Part shown: positions 50,679 through 60,459 of the stretch, piece after piece
Position numbering within the stretch: the first letter of the stretch is position 1
How the letters are laid out: each line of letters opens with the position of its first letter
Assembly: GCF_000372725.1 (NCBI RefSeq)
Contig: NW_005199363.1
Coordinates: 259,031-323,030, forward strand
Reading direction: 5' to 3'
DNA: 64,000 nt
Source of the DNA: Emiliania huxleyi CCMP1516
Taxonomy: Eukaryota; Haptophyta; Isochrysidales; Noelaerhabdaceae
Notes under the pieces: model-generated
Told to the model about the DNA's origin: nothing
What the model saw: only the letters and a program-made list of their open reading frames with translations
Database searches by the model: none
Program-made: the position numbers and the translations under genes

Positions 50679-52157
50679 TCACAACAACAACATGTACATG
50701 TCGTCGAGGATCACGCGCTGCCGCGCCTCGAAGTTGGCCTCCGAGATGAGCCCCTCCTCGTGGAGGCTCTTGAGCTCCACCAGCCGCTCGCGCACGCTCC
50801 GCTCCACGCGAGGCCGCTGCGCCGGCCGCGCCTCCGCCTCGCTGCCGCCCGCCTCGCCGCTCGGCCCGTCGACGTCGATCGCGTTCGCGCGGCCCTCCGC
50901 ATCCTTCTCCTCGCGCGAGCGCACGCCGGTGATCTCGACCTGTGACGACTCCTCCTGCGAGCTGGAAGGTGGCTGCTGCGAGTCGTCCTCGTCGAGGTCG
51001 TGCGCAGCCTCCTGGCTGCCGCCGGCCAGCTCGGCGGTCTTGTTGAGCCGCCGCCGCTGCGCCGGCGGAGCGCGCACGGCGGGCTCTTCGCTGAAGCTCC
51101 AGCCGTCGCCGGTGGGCCCCTCCCTCCGACCGCGCGGAGGGCGATCAGACTCAAAGTCGTCGCCGTCGCCGCCGTCCTTCGCTTCGTCGAAGAGCTGCTG
51201 GGCGTTCGTCCGCCTCTGGGGGCCGCGGAGGTCGGAGAGGGTGGTCTGGCGCCCTCCGTAGCTGTGGGGCGGAGGCGGCCTCGGCTTGGCGCGCGCGGGC
51301 TGCTTCCCGCTGCTGGCCGCCGCGAGCTGCCGCGATGCGGCGCTGGAGCCGCCGCCGCGGCTCGCGGCAGTGCCGCGGCTCGTGGCAGCTCGCTCATCGC
51401 ACCGGGCAGCAGCAGAGGCTCGGGCAGCGGCGCCGGCGCCAGAAGCGCTGCTTGCTCCAGCGTCGGAAGCGCTGCTGCCACCGAGCTTGCCGTTCCGGAA
51501 GGTGACCCTCGGCTTGAGCCGCGGCACCGCCTTGACCACCGCGGTGAATTCCCCGTCGTTTTGGAACTTGAGGCAGAGGTAGCCCTTGGGCGAGCCTGCA
51601 ACAGACGGGCGGGCAGGAAGTGGGCCGCGTGTGGCGGATAGCGAGCTGGTGCTCGACGAGGCGAGGCGCAGCACGGAGTTCCAGTTCCTGTGGCTGCCCA
51701 ATGTCACGCGCGCCAGAGGGCGACGCCGGCGCGCATCATCGACCGGAGCGTGTTGCAAGGTGTGTGGCAGGGACGCACCGGGGTTGGAAAAGGAGTCGTA
51801 CCAGTGGTTGAGCGCGTCCATCGGCACCTCCACCATCCCGCGGATCTTGAGCACCTTGCTCTTCTTGTCAAAGATCGCAGACGTGATGCTCGACGTCCGC
51901 AGCTTGAGGGTGACAAAGCCGACGCCCGGCACCTCCCGCTGAGTGGTCCAGCTGAAGAGCTCCACTCCGAAGGTGATCGTGGCCTCGCCGGATTGCCACC
52001 TCCCGACCATGATCTCCGTTATCCACTGCTTGACCACCGGTGCCTTTTGCTTGACGCCGTGAGTGCGGCATTCGATCGCGCCAAGCAAGGGCAAAGAAGA
52101 AATGCCACGAAGCGGGGCCAAAAGGCGCCTGGAGCGACCGCGGTCCGGTCGCGCCAC
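50679..52157 (-). CDS. Unknown 492-aa protein with C-terminal SHOCT-like helix pair
   Basis: Open from MARPDRGRSRRLLAPLRGIS to the stop. The N-terminal 115 residues look folded (ATITFGVELFSWTTQREVPG, VGFVTLKLRTSSITSAIFDK, KVLKIRGMVEVPMDALNHWY). A stretch around 51.60-51.79 kb reads like a retained intron (GT-rich border at SFSNPGA), after which SPKGYLCLKFQNDGEFTAVV resumes. The rest is Ser/Arg/Ala-rich and acidic, then RLVELKSLHEEGLISEANFE near the C-terminus resembles the SHOCT motif. No catalytic residues recognised; a nuclear or scaffold role is only a guess. Confidence 0.5.
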   Translation of the reverse strand: MARPDRGRSRRLLAPLRGISSLPLLGAIECRTHGVKQKAPVVKQWITEIMVGRWQSGEATITFGVELFSWTTQREVPGVGFVTLKLRTSSITSAIFDKKSKVLKIRGMVEVPMDALNHWYDSFSNPGASLPHTLQHAPVDDARRRRPLARVTLGSHRNWNSVLRLASSSTSSLSATRGPLPARPSVAGSPKGYLCLKFQNDGEFTAVVKAVPRLKPRVTFRNGKLGGSSASDAGASSASGAGAAARASAAARCDERAATSRGTAASRGGGSSAASRQLAAASSGKQPARAKPRPPPPHSYGGRQTTLSDLRGPQRRTNAQQLFDEAKDGGDGDDFESDRPPRGRREGPTGDGWSFSEEPAVRAPPAQRRRLNKTAELAGGSQEAAHDLDEDDSQQPPSSSQEESSQVEITGVRSREEKDAEGRANAIDVDGPSGEAGGSEAEARPAQRPRVERSVRERLVELKSLHEEGLISEANFEARQRVILDDMYMLLL

Positions 52158-52284
52158 CGCGGCTGCGGGGCTGATAGAGCAGGCCGGCTGCGGCTCCTGA
52201 TGTACCTCCGCTTTGGGGTGCCGGTCGCGCGCTGCCGACGGCGCTCGCCGGCGCTACGGCGCTCGCGGCGCGCTCGTGGCGTTC

Positions 52285-52349
52285 AGGGCGGCTCGCACAC
52301 GCACACGCACACGCACACACACACACGCACACACACACACACACACACA
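52285..52349. repeat. (CA)n microsatellite
   Basis: About 65 bp of CACACG/CACACA repeats just upstream of the minus-strand 492-aa gene. Confidence 0.9.
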
Positions 52350-52572
52350 CATGCACAGACACACAGCCCCTTCCCCTCCCCCCTCAAGGGCGAGGACACG
52401 CACAGGCCGCACCTCTAGTGAGGCCCGCATAGTATGTGGGAGACTCGTGCCGCCGCCCCTGCCACCCCTGTGTCAGTGTGCCTGTGGTACTCTGCTGGAG
52501 GAATGGTTGGGCAGGTTACTCAGGACGCGATCCCGGCGTGAACACGCCGATCTGACAAAATCCCGAGTGCCT

Positions 52573-52603
52573 ACCGCACGCGCCGCGTCGCGGCGCGTGC
52601 GGT
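52573..52603. other. Perfect GC-rich hairpin
   Basis: Arms ACCGCACGCGCCGC and GCGGCGCGTGCGGT (14 bp each) are separated by three bases. Very stable stem in an intergenic region. Could be the 3' end of a transcript or part of a small element. Confidence 0.6.
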
Positions 52604-53120
52604 TGGCTTTGTTTGAAGTAAAAGGTCAAATCAGAGCAGTGTCGGCGTTGTCCTGAGTTTTCCTCCCACGGACCGCCCGTCCGGCACCGCTCCGGGACGC
52701 ACGCCGGCGAAGCACCATCAAGCTGCTGTACGGCCCCGGCATCGCCTCCCCTGGCTTAGCTAGACTGAGAGATATTGTGCACATGGTCAGTCTCTACAAT
52801 GTATACACTGACACTGAACCTCCCAGAGCTCGTCCCGGTCCGCCACGGCCATCCTCGGCCTCCGGAGGGCCCCCGGCCGCGGCGCGGTGCGGCGGCGTCA
52901 CAAATCCGACAGAGCACCGGGACGCGGTCGGGCGATCTGAGGCCCAACTAGGCGTATGCATTGCCCATCCAGGGCTATCACCTGGACCCATCAACAGGCG
53001 CCTGCGGCGCCGTGGTCACGAGGTGTTGTTCACACCTGCCCAACCATTCATGCAGCACAGTAGGAGAGACTGCCAGCGACAAGCTGGAGGCAGGTCGCTA
53101 GACTGAGATGAGACCGCCAG

Positions 53121-53297
53121 TGGATGTGGGAGTCCACCGCGCACCGCGCTGCGAGCCTGTCGTGTCCCTTGTCAGGAGCAGGAGAGCCCCACCTGTCCCC
53201 CTGATCGTTCTTCCAAAACCCTGCTCGTGCAGGTGGGGACCCTGTCCTCGTCCCATCCCTCGTTTGGCGTGTCTGTTTTCTTTCTTTCTTTCTTAGG
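53121..53297 (+). mobile_element. Short dispersed element with (TTTC)n tail, copy B
   Basis: About 177 bp, from TGGATGTGGGAGTCCACCGC to a TTTCTTTCTTTC tail. It is almost identical to the reverse complement of 62921-63093. SINE-like size and tail. No RNA polymerase III boxes that I can recognise. Confidence 0.65.
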
Positions 53298-53504
53298 TGG
53301 CCCTGAGTTATGTGTACGCCTACTCAGGGTGTGTGGCAGCCCGCTGGCTGTGTGTCTTGTGAGCCTGTTTGTGTCTGTGCGTCGCTCGTGCGTGCCGTCA
53401 TCATCTGTCCAGCGTCCACCCATACCGCGTTGGTGTCCAGTCCGAGCCTGGCTGTTCTTCACCTTCCTACATACGTACATACCTTGTGCAAAGAAGAATT
53501 TCAG

Positions 53505-53578
53505 GAAAAGAAAGAAAGAAAACAGACAACCCAAGGCGCAAGGGAGGGATGGGAGGACGGCACGCCGCCACCACACAT
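53505..53578 (-). mobile_element. Short dispersed element, copy C (short form)
   Basis: On the plus strand, AAAGAAAGAAAG followed by GGGAGGGATGGGAGGACGGC and ACGCCGCCACCAC. Same short form as 58721-58788. Confidence 0.6.
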
Positions 53579-53897
53579 GAGGGGTGCGAAGCGCGAAGAA
53601 GAATTTTTACAGGCGTAAGAAAAATGGGGTCGTCGATCAGCACAGCTCAAGCGCGCTGTTGCTGCCCGAGTTGCGGTCACATCCCGTAATCTTCGATCTT
53701 CGACCAACTCGACCGCGGAGAGGCTGTGGGCTTGGCCGGCGGCGCGACGCGTGGCCTCTGCCGCGGCCATCTCGGACATACACACATGTGTTGTGTGCCG
53801 CCTTGCCGAAAACAAGAAACTCAAGTAGGTTCCCCGCCCGCCTCCCCAGCTAAAAACGCAAGTACGCAACGCCGAAGGGTCGAGCCGCGCTGCCAGC

Positions 53898-55599
53898 ATG
53901 ATCACCCTGGACGACGACGCACAACGGCTGCCGCGAAACCCTTGCCGGCGGCTCAGGCGTGCGCTCATCACAGCCCTCTCCGATCCGCAGCCTCTGCCGC
54001 CGCGGAGGCGGCCGACGTCACGTCTCTCGGAGCCCAAGGCCGATCGTTGCGAGTCGGACGTGCTTCGTGACTCTCGCGTGAGCGCCCGCAAGGCGACGTA
54101 CCTCGTCCTGAGCGGCGCCAACACCGCGGCCCGCCGCTTCGAGACCTTCCTCATAGCTCTCGTCATCACCAACGTCGTGCTGGTCATCATCGACTCGGAT
54201 CCGTACGTCGGTACGGGGCAGGGCACGGCCTTCCGCGTCGGCTACATGGCCTTCGAGCTCTTCTCCCTCCTCGTCTTCATCGCCGAGTACGCGGCACGCC
54301 TCTGGTCCTGCGTCGAGTCGCCGGGAGGACCCGTCGCCTGCTGCGGCTGGAACGCTCGCCTGCGCTGGCGGCTCGCGTACGCGTCGACGCCGCTCGCGAT
54401 CATCGACCTCGCATCGATCCCGCCTTTCGCCTTTGACTTGATCTTTGAGAAGGACGACCGGATGCGCGGCATCTCTCTCATCCGCACTCTCCGCATCATC
54501 TCGCTCCTCCGCCTCGAGCGCTCCTTCCGCTCCTTCGCTCGCGTTCTCACAGTGCTCGGCAACCAGCGCTCGGAGCTCGGCGTCGCCGCCTTCGTCGCCG
54601 CCATCCTGCTCCTGATGTCGGCGGCAACCATCTACTACCTCGAGAACCCCGCACAGCCCGAACACTTCCGCTCCATCTTCTCGTCGATGTGGTGGGCCGT
54701 CACCGCACTCACCACGGTGGTTGCAATAGTCGCAGCAGCAGCGGATGTAGCAGCGGCACGATGTAGCAGCGGCAGCAGCGGCAGCAGTATGCGAGCCGCC
54801 GCCGCCGCCGCCGCCGCCGCCGCAGCAGCAGCAGCAGAAGCAGCCGCCGCCGCCGCCGCCGCAGCAGCAGCAGCCGGGCCCGGCCCGGCTGTGACGGGCG
54901 GGCTCCTGCCGTGTCAGGTTGGGTACGGCGACGTGTACCCGGTCACCACCGCGGGAAAGATGTTCGGATCCGTGGTGGCATTCCTCGGCGTCGGCTTCTT
55001 CGCGCTCCCCGCGGGCACCGTCTCGGATCTCGGCGCATCTCGGATCTCGGCGCATCTCGGCGCATCCACTCTCGGGTACTCTCGGGTCAGGCATCGTCGG
55101 CTCGGGCTTCATGGAGCTCGTGCTGCGCGAGAAGCAGGAGAGGGAGACGCGGCGCGCCCACGAGCTCCGGCGGAGGGCGATCGAGCGGCGGCGGCGGAGG
55201 GCGCGGGGGGCCGGTCACGGCCGCCTCGCCGAGGGAGAGAGAGGCAGACGGGCCGGAGGGGCCGGGGGAGGGGGCGCGGCCGGCGGCGGGGGCGGGCGCG
55301 AGGGCGGGCGAGGCGAGGTCGAGGATTGCGACCGGGAGCACGACCATGAGGAGGAGCAGGAGGAGGAGGAGGAGGACGGCTCGTCGCGTGATGAGCTCGA
55401 GACGATCCAGGCGGCGCTGCGGGCGCTGAGGCGAGAGCAGCACGCGCTCGCAGCGGCGCTGCTGGAGGAGCGCGCGTCGCTCCTCCAGCAGCAGCACAGG
55501 CAGCGGTCGAGCGGCAGCGGGTGGTGGGACCAGGCAGCGGCCGCCGGCGAGAGCGTGCCGGCGGGAGAGCCTCCTAGGTACGAAGCTCGTTCGCTCTGA
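53898..55599 (+). CDS. Voltage-gated K+ channel (Kv-type, six transmembrane)
   Basis: ATG 53898 (MITLDDDAQRLPRNPCRRLR). S1 is ETFLIALVITNVVLVIIDSD, S2 VGYMAFELFSLLVFIAEYAA, S3 STPLAIIDLASIPPFAFDLI, S4 RGISLIRTLRIISLLRLERS with regularly spaced Arg, and S5 VAAFVAAILLLMSAATIYYL. The pore helix MWWAVTALTT ends at 54716. The intron 54717-54917 (GT-AG) splits the selectivity filter, giving TTVGYGD on joining to GYGDVYPVTTAGKMFGSVVA. S6 is FLGVGFFALPAG. A GC-AG intron (55015-55090) joins to IVGSGFMELVLREKQERETR. The tail is Gly/Glu-rich with a coiled coil (ELETIQAALRALRREQHALA). A K+-selective, voltage-dependent channel; membrane location not determined. Confidence 0.9.
54740..54885. repeat. CAG/GCC trinucleotide repeats in K+ channel filter intron
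   Basis: GCAGCAGCGG, GCCGCCGCC and GCAGCAGCAG runs fill most of the intron that splits the filter codons. The frame stays open through the intron, so retention would insert about 67 Ala/Ser residues into the pore. Confidence 0.85.
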
Positions 55600-55845
55600 C
55601 AGAGTGACACACACTTCAATAATCGGGCCTTCTGTCTAGAGAAATTCGCCTCGAGCTCTCTCTCGCCCGTGTGAGTTGAGTGTTCTCGAGAGAGTTGCAC
55701 CATGCACGGTCTCGGTGTGTGCCGAGCGTATATACGTACGTAGTACGGCTCTCTACTAATGGCCATTTTTTGCACAGGGTCTCAGATATTGCATATTCAC
55801 AAAAACGACCTACGGGTCCTAGCTCTGCTGCAATGCTCTACACTC
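55600..55845. other. Short intergenic region between convergent genes
   Basis: AT-richer, with no gene. 3' ends of the channel and of the large membrane protein. Confidence 0.4.
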
Positions 55846-58485
55846 CTACACACGTATCCTTTGGCGGCGTCGTCTCCTCCGGCCGACACTCCCGTCCTGG
55901 TCGCCCGCGAGCAGAACATGCTGCGGCCAATCGCCCTGCTGCGGCGTCGTCTCGAATCTAGAGTAGACAAAGCGGGTCGCGTAGGGCGAGCCGACCTCAT
56001 ACTGGGCGGCCTCGCCTTCGATGGCGCCCTCGGCCATCGCCGTGGTGCGGAAGTGGCCCGAGTGAGGGTAGGCGTCCACCTTACCGTGCCGCGGCTCCGT
56101 CGACGAGAAGGACTGCCCAAAGATGCCGTGCGGCAGGAAGCGCGCGGCGTAGTCGCCCTTGACGCGAAAGCCAATATCAAGTCGGTGTTCTGGCCCCGCG
56201 ATGAGGTTGTAGACGGGCGAGGCCTTGACGGTGACCGTCCAGTTGCCTGCCTCGAAGCTGGCGGTGGACATGTGCACGCTGACAGTCAGCTCCTCGCACC
56301 GCTTGGACTTGCCCTTGCCGATCCGCACGCGCCGGCCATCGCAGGTGCCATTGATGACCTTGTAGCCCCAGTTGTTCTCTGTGAGCTCCGACGCCCAAAA
56401 GGAGAAGTTGGCCCACGCCGGGCGGTCTGGAGGGCCGACGCGCGCCACCACATGCGCCTCGGTAATGAAGGAGCCCTCCACCGTCAGCGTCGCGCCGTCG
56501 TTTTGCCGCAGCTCAAACGTTGCATCCTCGGGCTTGAGGTTGACCGCGAGGCCGGGCGCCGAGAAGAAGGAGTAGTACTGGCCGTGCTTGCCTCGAAAAT
56601 CGGCGCGCCCGCCGTGCGCAAAGTGGAGATGGGGATCCTTCTCGATCGCGGGGGGTGGGGGCGGGGTGGGTGGGGAATGTGGATTGATGGGATCTTGACC
56701 GACCACGACTGCGATCGAGAATCCCTGTGCGCCGCCGGCCACGCCGGGTAGACACTTCGGGTCGGTCACTTCGACTGCGTCGGCCACTGCTTGCGCGCCG
56801 ATGAAGAACGCACCTTTCGTTTCCGGGAATCGAGGTCCGAGCGGTTGAAAATTAGGGTTTGTGACAGTGTGGTTCCAGAGTTTGGATTCATCTGGATAGC
56901 CAATCACTCTTGCGCGGATGTCGGCCAGACAAATCGAGCCCATCGATTCGTAGGGGGGCAGAACGATCCCACCGTTGATGGAGGACAATCCACTTTGAAA
57001 GCTTTGAATTGAGCCATTAACCTTGAGCCTGATGGTCCCGTCGCTGCCGAGGTTAGGTACTTTAATGGCCCCGTCGCTGCCGAGGAGGTTCACGACGGTG
57101 ACGTCTCGTCGCGTGCTAATATTGAGCACCTCGAGCACTCCTTGGTACGAAGCCGGCTGAAAAGAAAGGGTGGGCGGAATTTGCGTTGCGGTGAGATATA
57201 CAATAATCTCCGACTGGTTGACCAGCTCCGCATCCACGTGCACAGCATCGTAACAAGATGGCGCTGTATCACCGGGCGATGAGCGCGGTGCGCTCGGAGG
57301 GCGAGGGCCGCCGGCATCCGCGTCCCTGGCGGGTATGGGTTCGTTTCTCGACGAAGTGTCGCACCGCGATGGAAGCAGCGAGTCATTGTCGATGCAGATC
57401 TGCACATCCACGATGGAGCCATATTTGAGCGCATCGGGCGTGCAGTACGTGTTGCTTTGCTCAGCGTCGCCGAGAGTATTGGTGCACACGTAGGGCTTTA
57501 CTGTGGCCGCGGCAGTGCAGGAGCAACGGCCCCGCTCGATGCCATCTCCACAGGGGTTTTGCTCGTAAGGCATTGTGCCAGGCAGTCGCTTTCCCGTCGT
57601 GTACACCTGACATCGCTTGGGTGGGGAAGCGCCCCTCTCCTCTTTTAGGTTACAATCGGCCCATGACATTTTGCAGTCGATCAGGTAGGTCTCGCACGGC
57701 TCCATGAATGACACATATCCGTCCGCGTTCTTGCAACGGTTCTCACGGCAGACAGGCCCGTCACAACCGGGCTCTGGACAATCGCACTTGTTTCTCATGT
57801 TAGTCAGCCCAAAGTATTGCCCGAACGGATGAAAGCCGTACGGTGGCGAAATGTACTCGTTGCCGCTGATGGTGAATGATTTGTTTTTAAGTATGGGAAT
57901 GTCTGTCTCGGCAAAGTAGTCCAAATGGACCTCCACGTCTCCTGACGTTGCACCTTCGCACAAGTACTTTCCGAGGTCAACCACTTCGCAGCCTCCGGCC
58001 CCCTCACTGCGTCCCCCCAAGTCAGTTGCGATGGCTCGCTGGACATCAGTGCATTTTACCCAGCCTGGGACTGATTTCAGAGCCTGTCCTCTCGACGGTG
58101 GTTGGTAGGACGTTATTGCGCTGACGGTGCCGCGTTCGGCGGGACCAGCAATCGGTGGGGCAGTGGGAGCTATTGGCAGTTGGGACACAGCGACCACCCG
58201 CCCCGCGGTCTCCACCGGTCTCTCTGCTGGCGTGGCCTCCTCCTCAAGCACCCGCTCCTCTCCAAGCAGCCTGCCCTGCAGCTGCGTGACGCCAACTTCC
58301 GGAACGGCCCGCTCCTCTCCAAGCAGCCTGCCCTGCAGCTGCGTGACGCCAACTTCCGGAACGGCTTCGCGCAGCCGAGGACACACAAGTGCGATTGACA
58401 GCGCTACTGCCAGCGTCGCTGATATGAAGCGCTGACGCCGCAGCTCAACCTTCAACTGCGGGCGAGCGTCGTCGTCGCCCTGCAT
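55846..58485 (-). CDS. Large type II membrane/extracellular Cys-rich protein with vWD-like region, 879 aa
   Basis: Start at the ATG ending at 58485 (MQGDDDARPQLKVELRRQRF), followed by one membrane segment FISATLAVALSIALVCP, so signal-anchor topology. Next is a 19-residue unit repeated twice (AVPEVGVTQLQGRLLGEER). The ectodomain has many Cys (KCDCPEPGCDGPVCRENRC, CGDGIERGRCSCTAAATVKP) and N-glycosylation sites (NQSE, NVNG-type NGS, NHTV, NFSF, NWTV). Near residue 610, EKDPHLHFAHGGRADFRGKH and GQYYSFFSAPGLAVNL resemble the start of a von Willebrand type D domain (DPH...DG...DF.G). Unusually for the window it is one uninterrupted exon. Surface or secreted matrix role is inferred. Confidence 0.7.
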   Translation of the reverse strand: MQGDDDARPQLKVELRRQRFISATLAVALSIALVCPRLREAVPEVGVTQLQGRLLGEERAVPEVGVTQLQGRLLGEERVLEEEATPAERPVETAGRVVAVSQLPIAPTAPPIAGPAERGTVSAITSYQPPSRGQALKSVPGWVKCTDVQRAIATDLGGRSEGAGGCEVVDLGKYLCEGATSGDVEVHLDYFAETDIPILKNKSFTISGNEYISPPYGFHPFGQYFGLTNMRNKCDCPEPGCDGPVCRENRCKNADGYVSFMEPCETYLIDCKMSWADCNLKEERGASPPKRCQVYTTGKRLPGTMPYEQNPCGDGIERGRCSCTAAATVKPYVCTNTLGDAEQSNTYCTPDALKYGSIVDVQICIDNDSLLPSRCDTSSRNEPIPARDADAGGPRPPSAPRSSPGDTAPSCYDAVHVDAELVNQSEIIVYLTATQIPPTLSFQPASYQGVLEVLNISTRRDVTVVNLLGSDGAIKVPNLGSDGTIRLKVNGSIQSFQSGLSSINGGIVLPPYESMGSICLADIRARVIGYPDESKLWNHTVTNPNFQPLGPRFPETKGAFFIGAQAVADAVEVTDPKCLPGVAGGAQGFSIAVVVGQDPINPHSPPTPPPPPAIEKDPHLHFAHGGRADFRGKHGQYYSFFSAPGLAVNLKPEDATFELRQNDGATLTVEGSFITEAHVVARVGPPDRPAWANFSFWASELTENNWGYKVINGTCDGRRVRIGKGKSKRCEELTVSVHMSTASFEAGNWTVTVKASPVYNLIAGPEHRLDIGFRVKGDYAARFLPHGIFGQSFSSTEPRHGKVDAYPHSGHFRTTAMAEGAIEGEAAQYEVGSPYATRFVYSRFETTPQQGDWPQHVLLAGDQDGSVGRRRRRRQRIRV
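58251..58364. repeat. 57-bp in-frame tandem duplication
   Basis: Two identical 57-bp copies starting CCCGCTCCTCTCCAAGCAGC at 58251 and 58308. They encode the duplicated 19 residues just outside the membrane anchor. Confidence 0.9.
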
Positions 58486-58708
58486 AGCGCTAAGGCGGTG
58501 CGCGTAGCGGAGAAAGCCAGAGAGTTGTCGGTGACCAGAACGGCGCAACGCCGGCCTACGTCCATGAATGAAATCCGTCTCGCTGAGCGCGGGGGCTACG
58601 TGGTACGACGCCTTCACACTCAACCCAACTCCCAACAGCGGGTTTGTCGCGAGTTGGTGATTGTGTCCACCGCGCGATTCACCTATCTTTCTTGTTTCTA
58701 CTTTTTCG

Positions 58709-58800
58709 TTTTGAATTCTAAAGAAAGAAAGAAAGAAAGAAGGCGGACAACCCAAGGGAGGGATGGGAGGACGGCACGCCGCCACCACTTTTGAATTCTA
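58709..58800 (-). mobile_element. 68-bp element with 12-bp target duplication, copy D
   Basis: TTTTGAATTCTA at 58709-58720 and again at 58789-58800 flanks a 68-bp insert: AAGAAAG units, then GGGAGGGATGGGAGGACGGC and ACGCCGCCACCAC. In the opposite orientation it is a short body with a (CTTT)n tail, as expected for a 5'-truncated SINE/LINE-type insertion. Confidence 0.8.
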
Positions 58801-58898
58801 CGGAGCTTCTCTCTCCGCTCGGAGCTTTTTACTTTGGCTAGTTCCATTTCACTGTGGCACAGCTCGCGTTACAAACCTTGATTTGACCATTTGCGCAA

Positions 58899-59078
58899 AA
58901 AGGTACATCGCGGTGCCTTCCAGAGGCAGCTGCGATCCCGCCGAGTGGACGGTTGCACACAGCAGGTAGCAGCTGCGATCGCCCCGAGTGGACGGTTGCA
59001 CACAGCAGGTGGCGCGGTGTGCGCCCGTTCACTCGGCGGGGTCGCAGCTGCCTCTGCGCGTCCTGGGGATGTACCTTT
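58899..59078. mobile_element. MITE-like inverted-repeat element, ~180 bp
   Basis: Left arm 58899-58947 and right arm 59030-59078 are inverted copies. The outer 10-11 bases (AAAGGTACATC) and inner 27 or so (CAGAGGCAGCTGCGA.CCCG) match, with a diverged middle. Inside, AGCTGCGATC...CACACAGCAGG repeats at 58928 and 58971. No coding capacity. Confidence 0.65.
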
Positions 59079-59874
59079 GTCGCGCGCCGGAGACGACTCG
59101 ACGCCGCTGAGATCGGAGATCAAGCTCTGACAGGTCGCACGTCGCTCCTTTGACGCCGACGTGACTCACCCGTGCAGATCACATCAGGACACGGTCTCGA
59201 CACGCTCGGTACGACGCCTGCGACCCGTCTTGGGTCAGGTGGCACGACGCTCATCTCGCCCGCCAGCGCTGCCATGCAGGCTGCCACGACGAGGTCGAGC
59301 ACGCTTCTATACGCTCGCCCAGCCTTCCTTTCCATCCCATTAGGCAGCCTGGGAACGGTGGCGGTCAGAGGCAAAGCCTGCGAGGGGTGGTGGAACCACA
59401 TGTCACGGCTACCGCCGGCTCGACCCCACGATAGCCTCCGGAGGCTGACTTTGAGGCACCATCATCGGACGACGTCGGCGAGTTGAGTCGCGCTCGCGGT
59501 AGCCAGATGACCTCTCATACTAGTATCATCGGCCATGGCCGCAGGAAGCGCGGGGGATTCCGCTGGGAGCAACACGGAGCTCCGTTGGACGCGTTTTCAA
59601 GATTAGCGTGTGGCAGAGTGAATTGGAACTAGCCTTTCACCAAAACACAAGTTATTTTAGCTAATACTAATTCAGATACGACTGTAACTGCCACGACCAC
59701 CCCACGTGCCACACAAAAACCATCAAACCCACTCCCGACAACAACAACGTATCTCAAACGACGAGGGGGTGAACTTCTCCGGTGCGGTGGGCGTGCTCGT
59801 TGCGGAAGCCGAAGGATCTGAGCAGATCTGAGCCGCTGCACCGCCGGCCGGAGTTTGACCGGAGTGCAGCGGTC
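59079..59874. other. Intergenic region
   Basis: No gene, repeat or structured element I would support. Confidence 0.4.
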
Positions 59875-60459
59875 TTAGCAGCGCACGACGCCCTCCCGCA
59901 GCTTGCCCCAGACCAAGCCGGCAATCTTGCCCAAGCTCAGCTCGCCTCGGTACATCTCAGTCGTCAGGCAATTCTTCTTGCCATAGGTGCACACAAACGC
60001 GAGGCTCTCGAGGGCCATCGCCCACTCGGACGCGAGGTTTGGCCCGAAGTTGCGCACCCCCGCAACGCAGTACAGCCCGGCGCCCGCCGCCGCGTCCATC
60101 TCCTCCTTTGACGGCGGCCTCTCCGTCTCGCGCAGCATCGGCGGCACCGCGCCGTGGACGAGGGCGCCGCCACCGCGCGCGAGTCCGACGCCGCCGAGTA
60201 GGAGGAGGAGCGCGAGGCGGCCGAATCCAAGCATCCAGAAGAGCGGGCTGAGTAGGTGGAGCCCGACGCCGAACATGCGCGCCAGCAAGATGGAGCGGTG
60301 CGCACCGCTCAGACTCGGCATCGCACCGCGGCTGCTCGGAGCAGGCTTGGCGCGCCAAGAGTCGGGGAGGGGCGGCGAGGTGGTGGTGGCGGCGGCGGCG
60401 GCCGGCCGCTGCCGGGCCTCGCGCTCCTTGGCCAGCGCGCGCAGGTCGGAGGCATCCAT
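59875..60459 (-). CDS. Small membrane protein, 194 aa, unknown
   Basis: Start taken at MDASDLRALAKEREARQRPA (60459); an upstream Met at 60600 adds 47 residues of doubtful value. Hydrophobic pair: MFGVGLHLLSPLFWMLGFGR and LALLLLLGGVGLARGGGALV. Then SKEEMDAAAGAGLYCVAGVR, FGPNLASEWAMALESLAFVC and LSLGKIAGLVWGKLREGVV. Two spans with helical soluble C-terminus. No family recognised. An A-rich region (60697-60715) lies about 240 bp upstream. Confidence 0.5.
   Translation of the reverse strand: MDASDLRALAKEREARQRPAAAAATTTSPPLPDSWRAKPAPSSRGAMPSLSGAHRSILLARMFGVGLHLLSPLFWMLGFGRLALLLLLGGVGLARGGGALVHGAVPPMLRETERPPSKEEMDAAAGAGLYCVAGVRNFGPNLASEWAMALESLAFVCTYGKKNCLTTEMYRGELSLGKIAGLVWGKLREGVVRC

Larger units (their letters stand above)
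52158..53897. other. Intergenic region with short mobile elements
   Basis: Apart from the CA repeat, the hairpin and two dispersed-element copies (53121-53297 and about 53505-53578), I see no gene. AAGAAGAATTT words at 53485 and 53598 border the second element. Confidence 0.4.

Noticed and set aside
53104-53297. Short protein-coding frame VHRAPRCEPVVSLVRSRRAP repeated at 62.9 kb
   Set aside because: The 'conservation' is explained by the repeat element copies themselves; no start context or domain.
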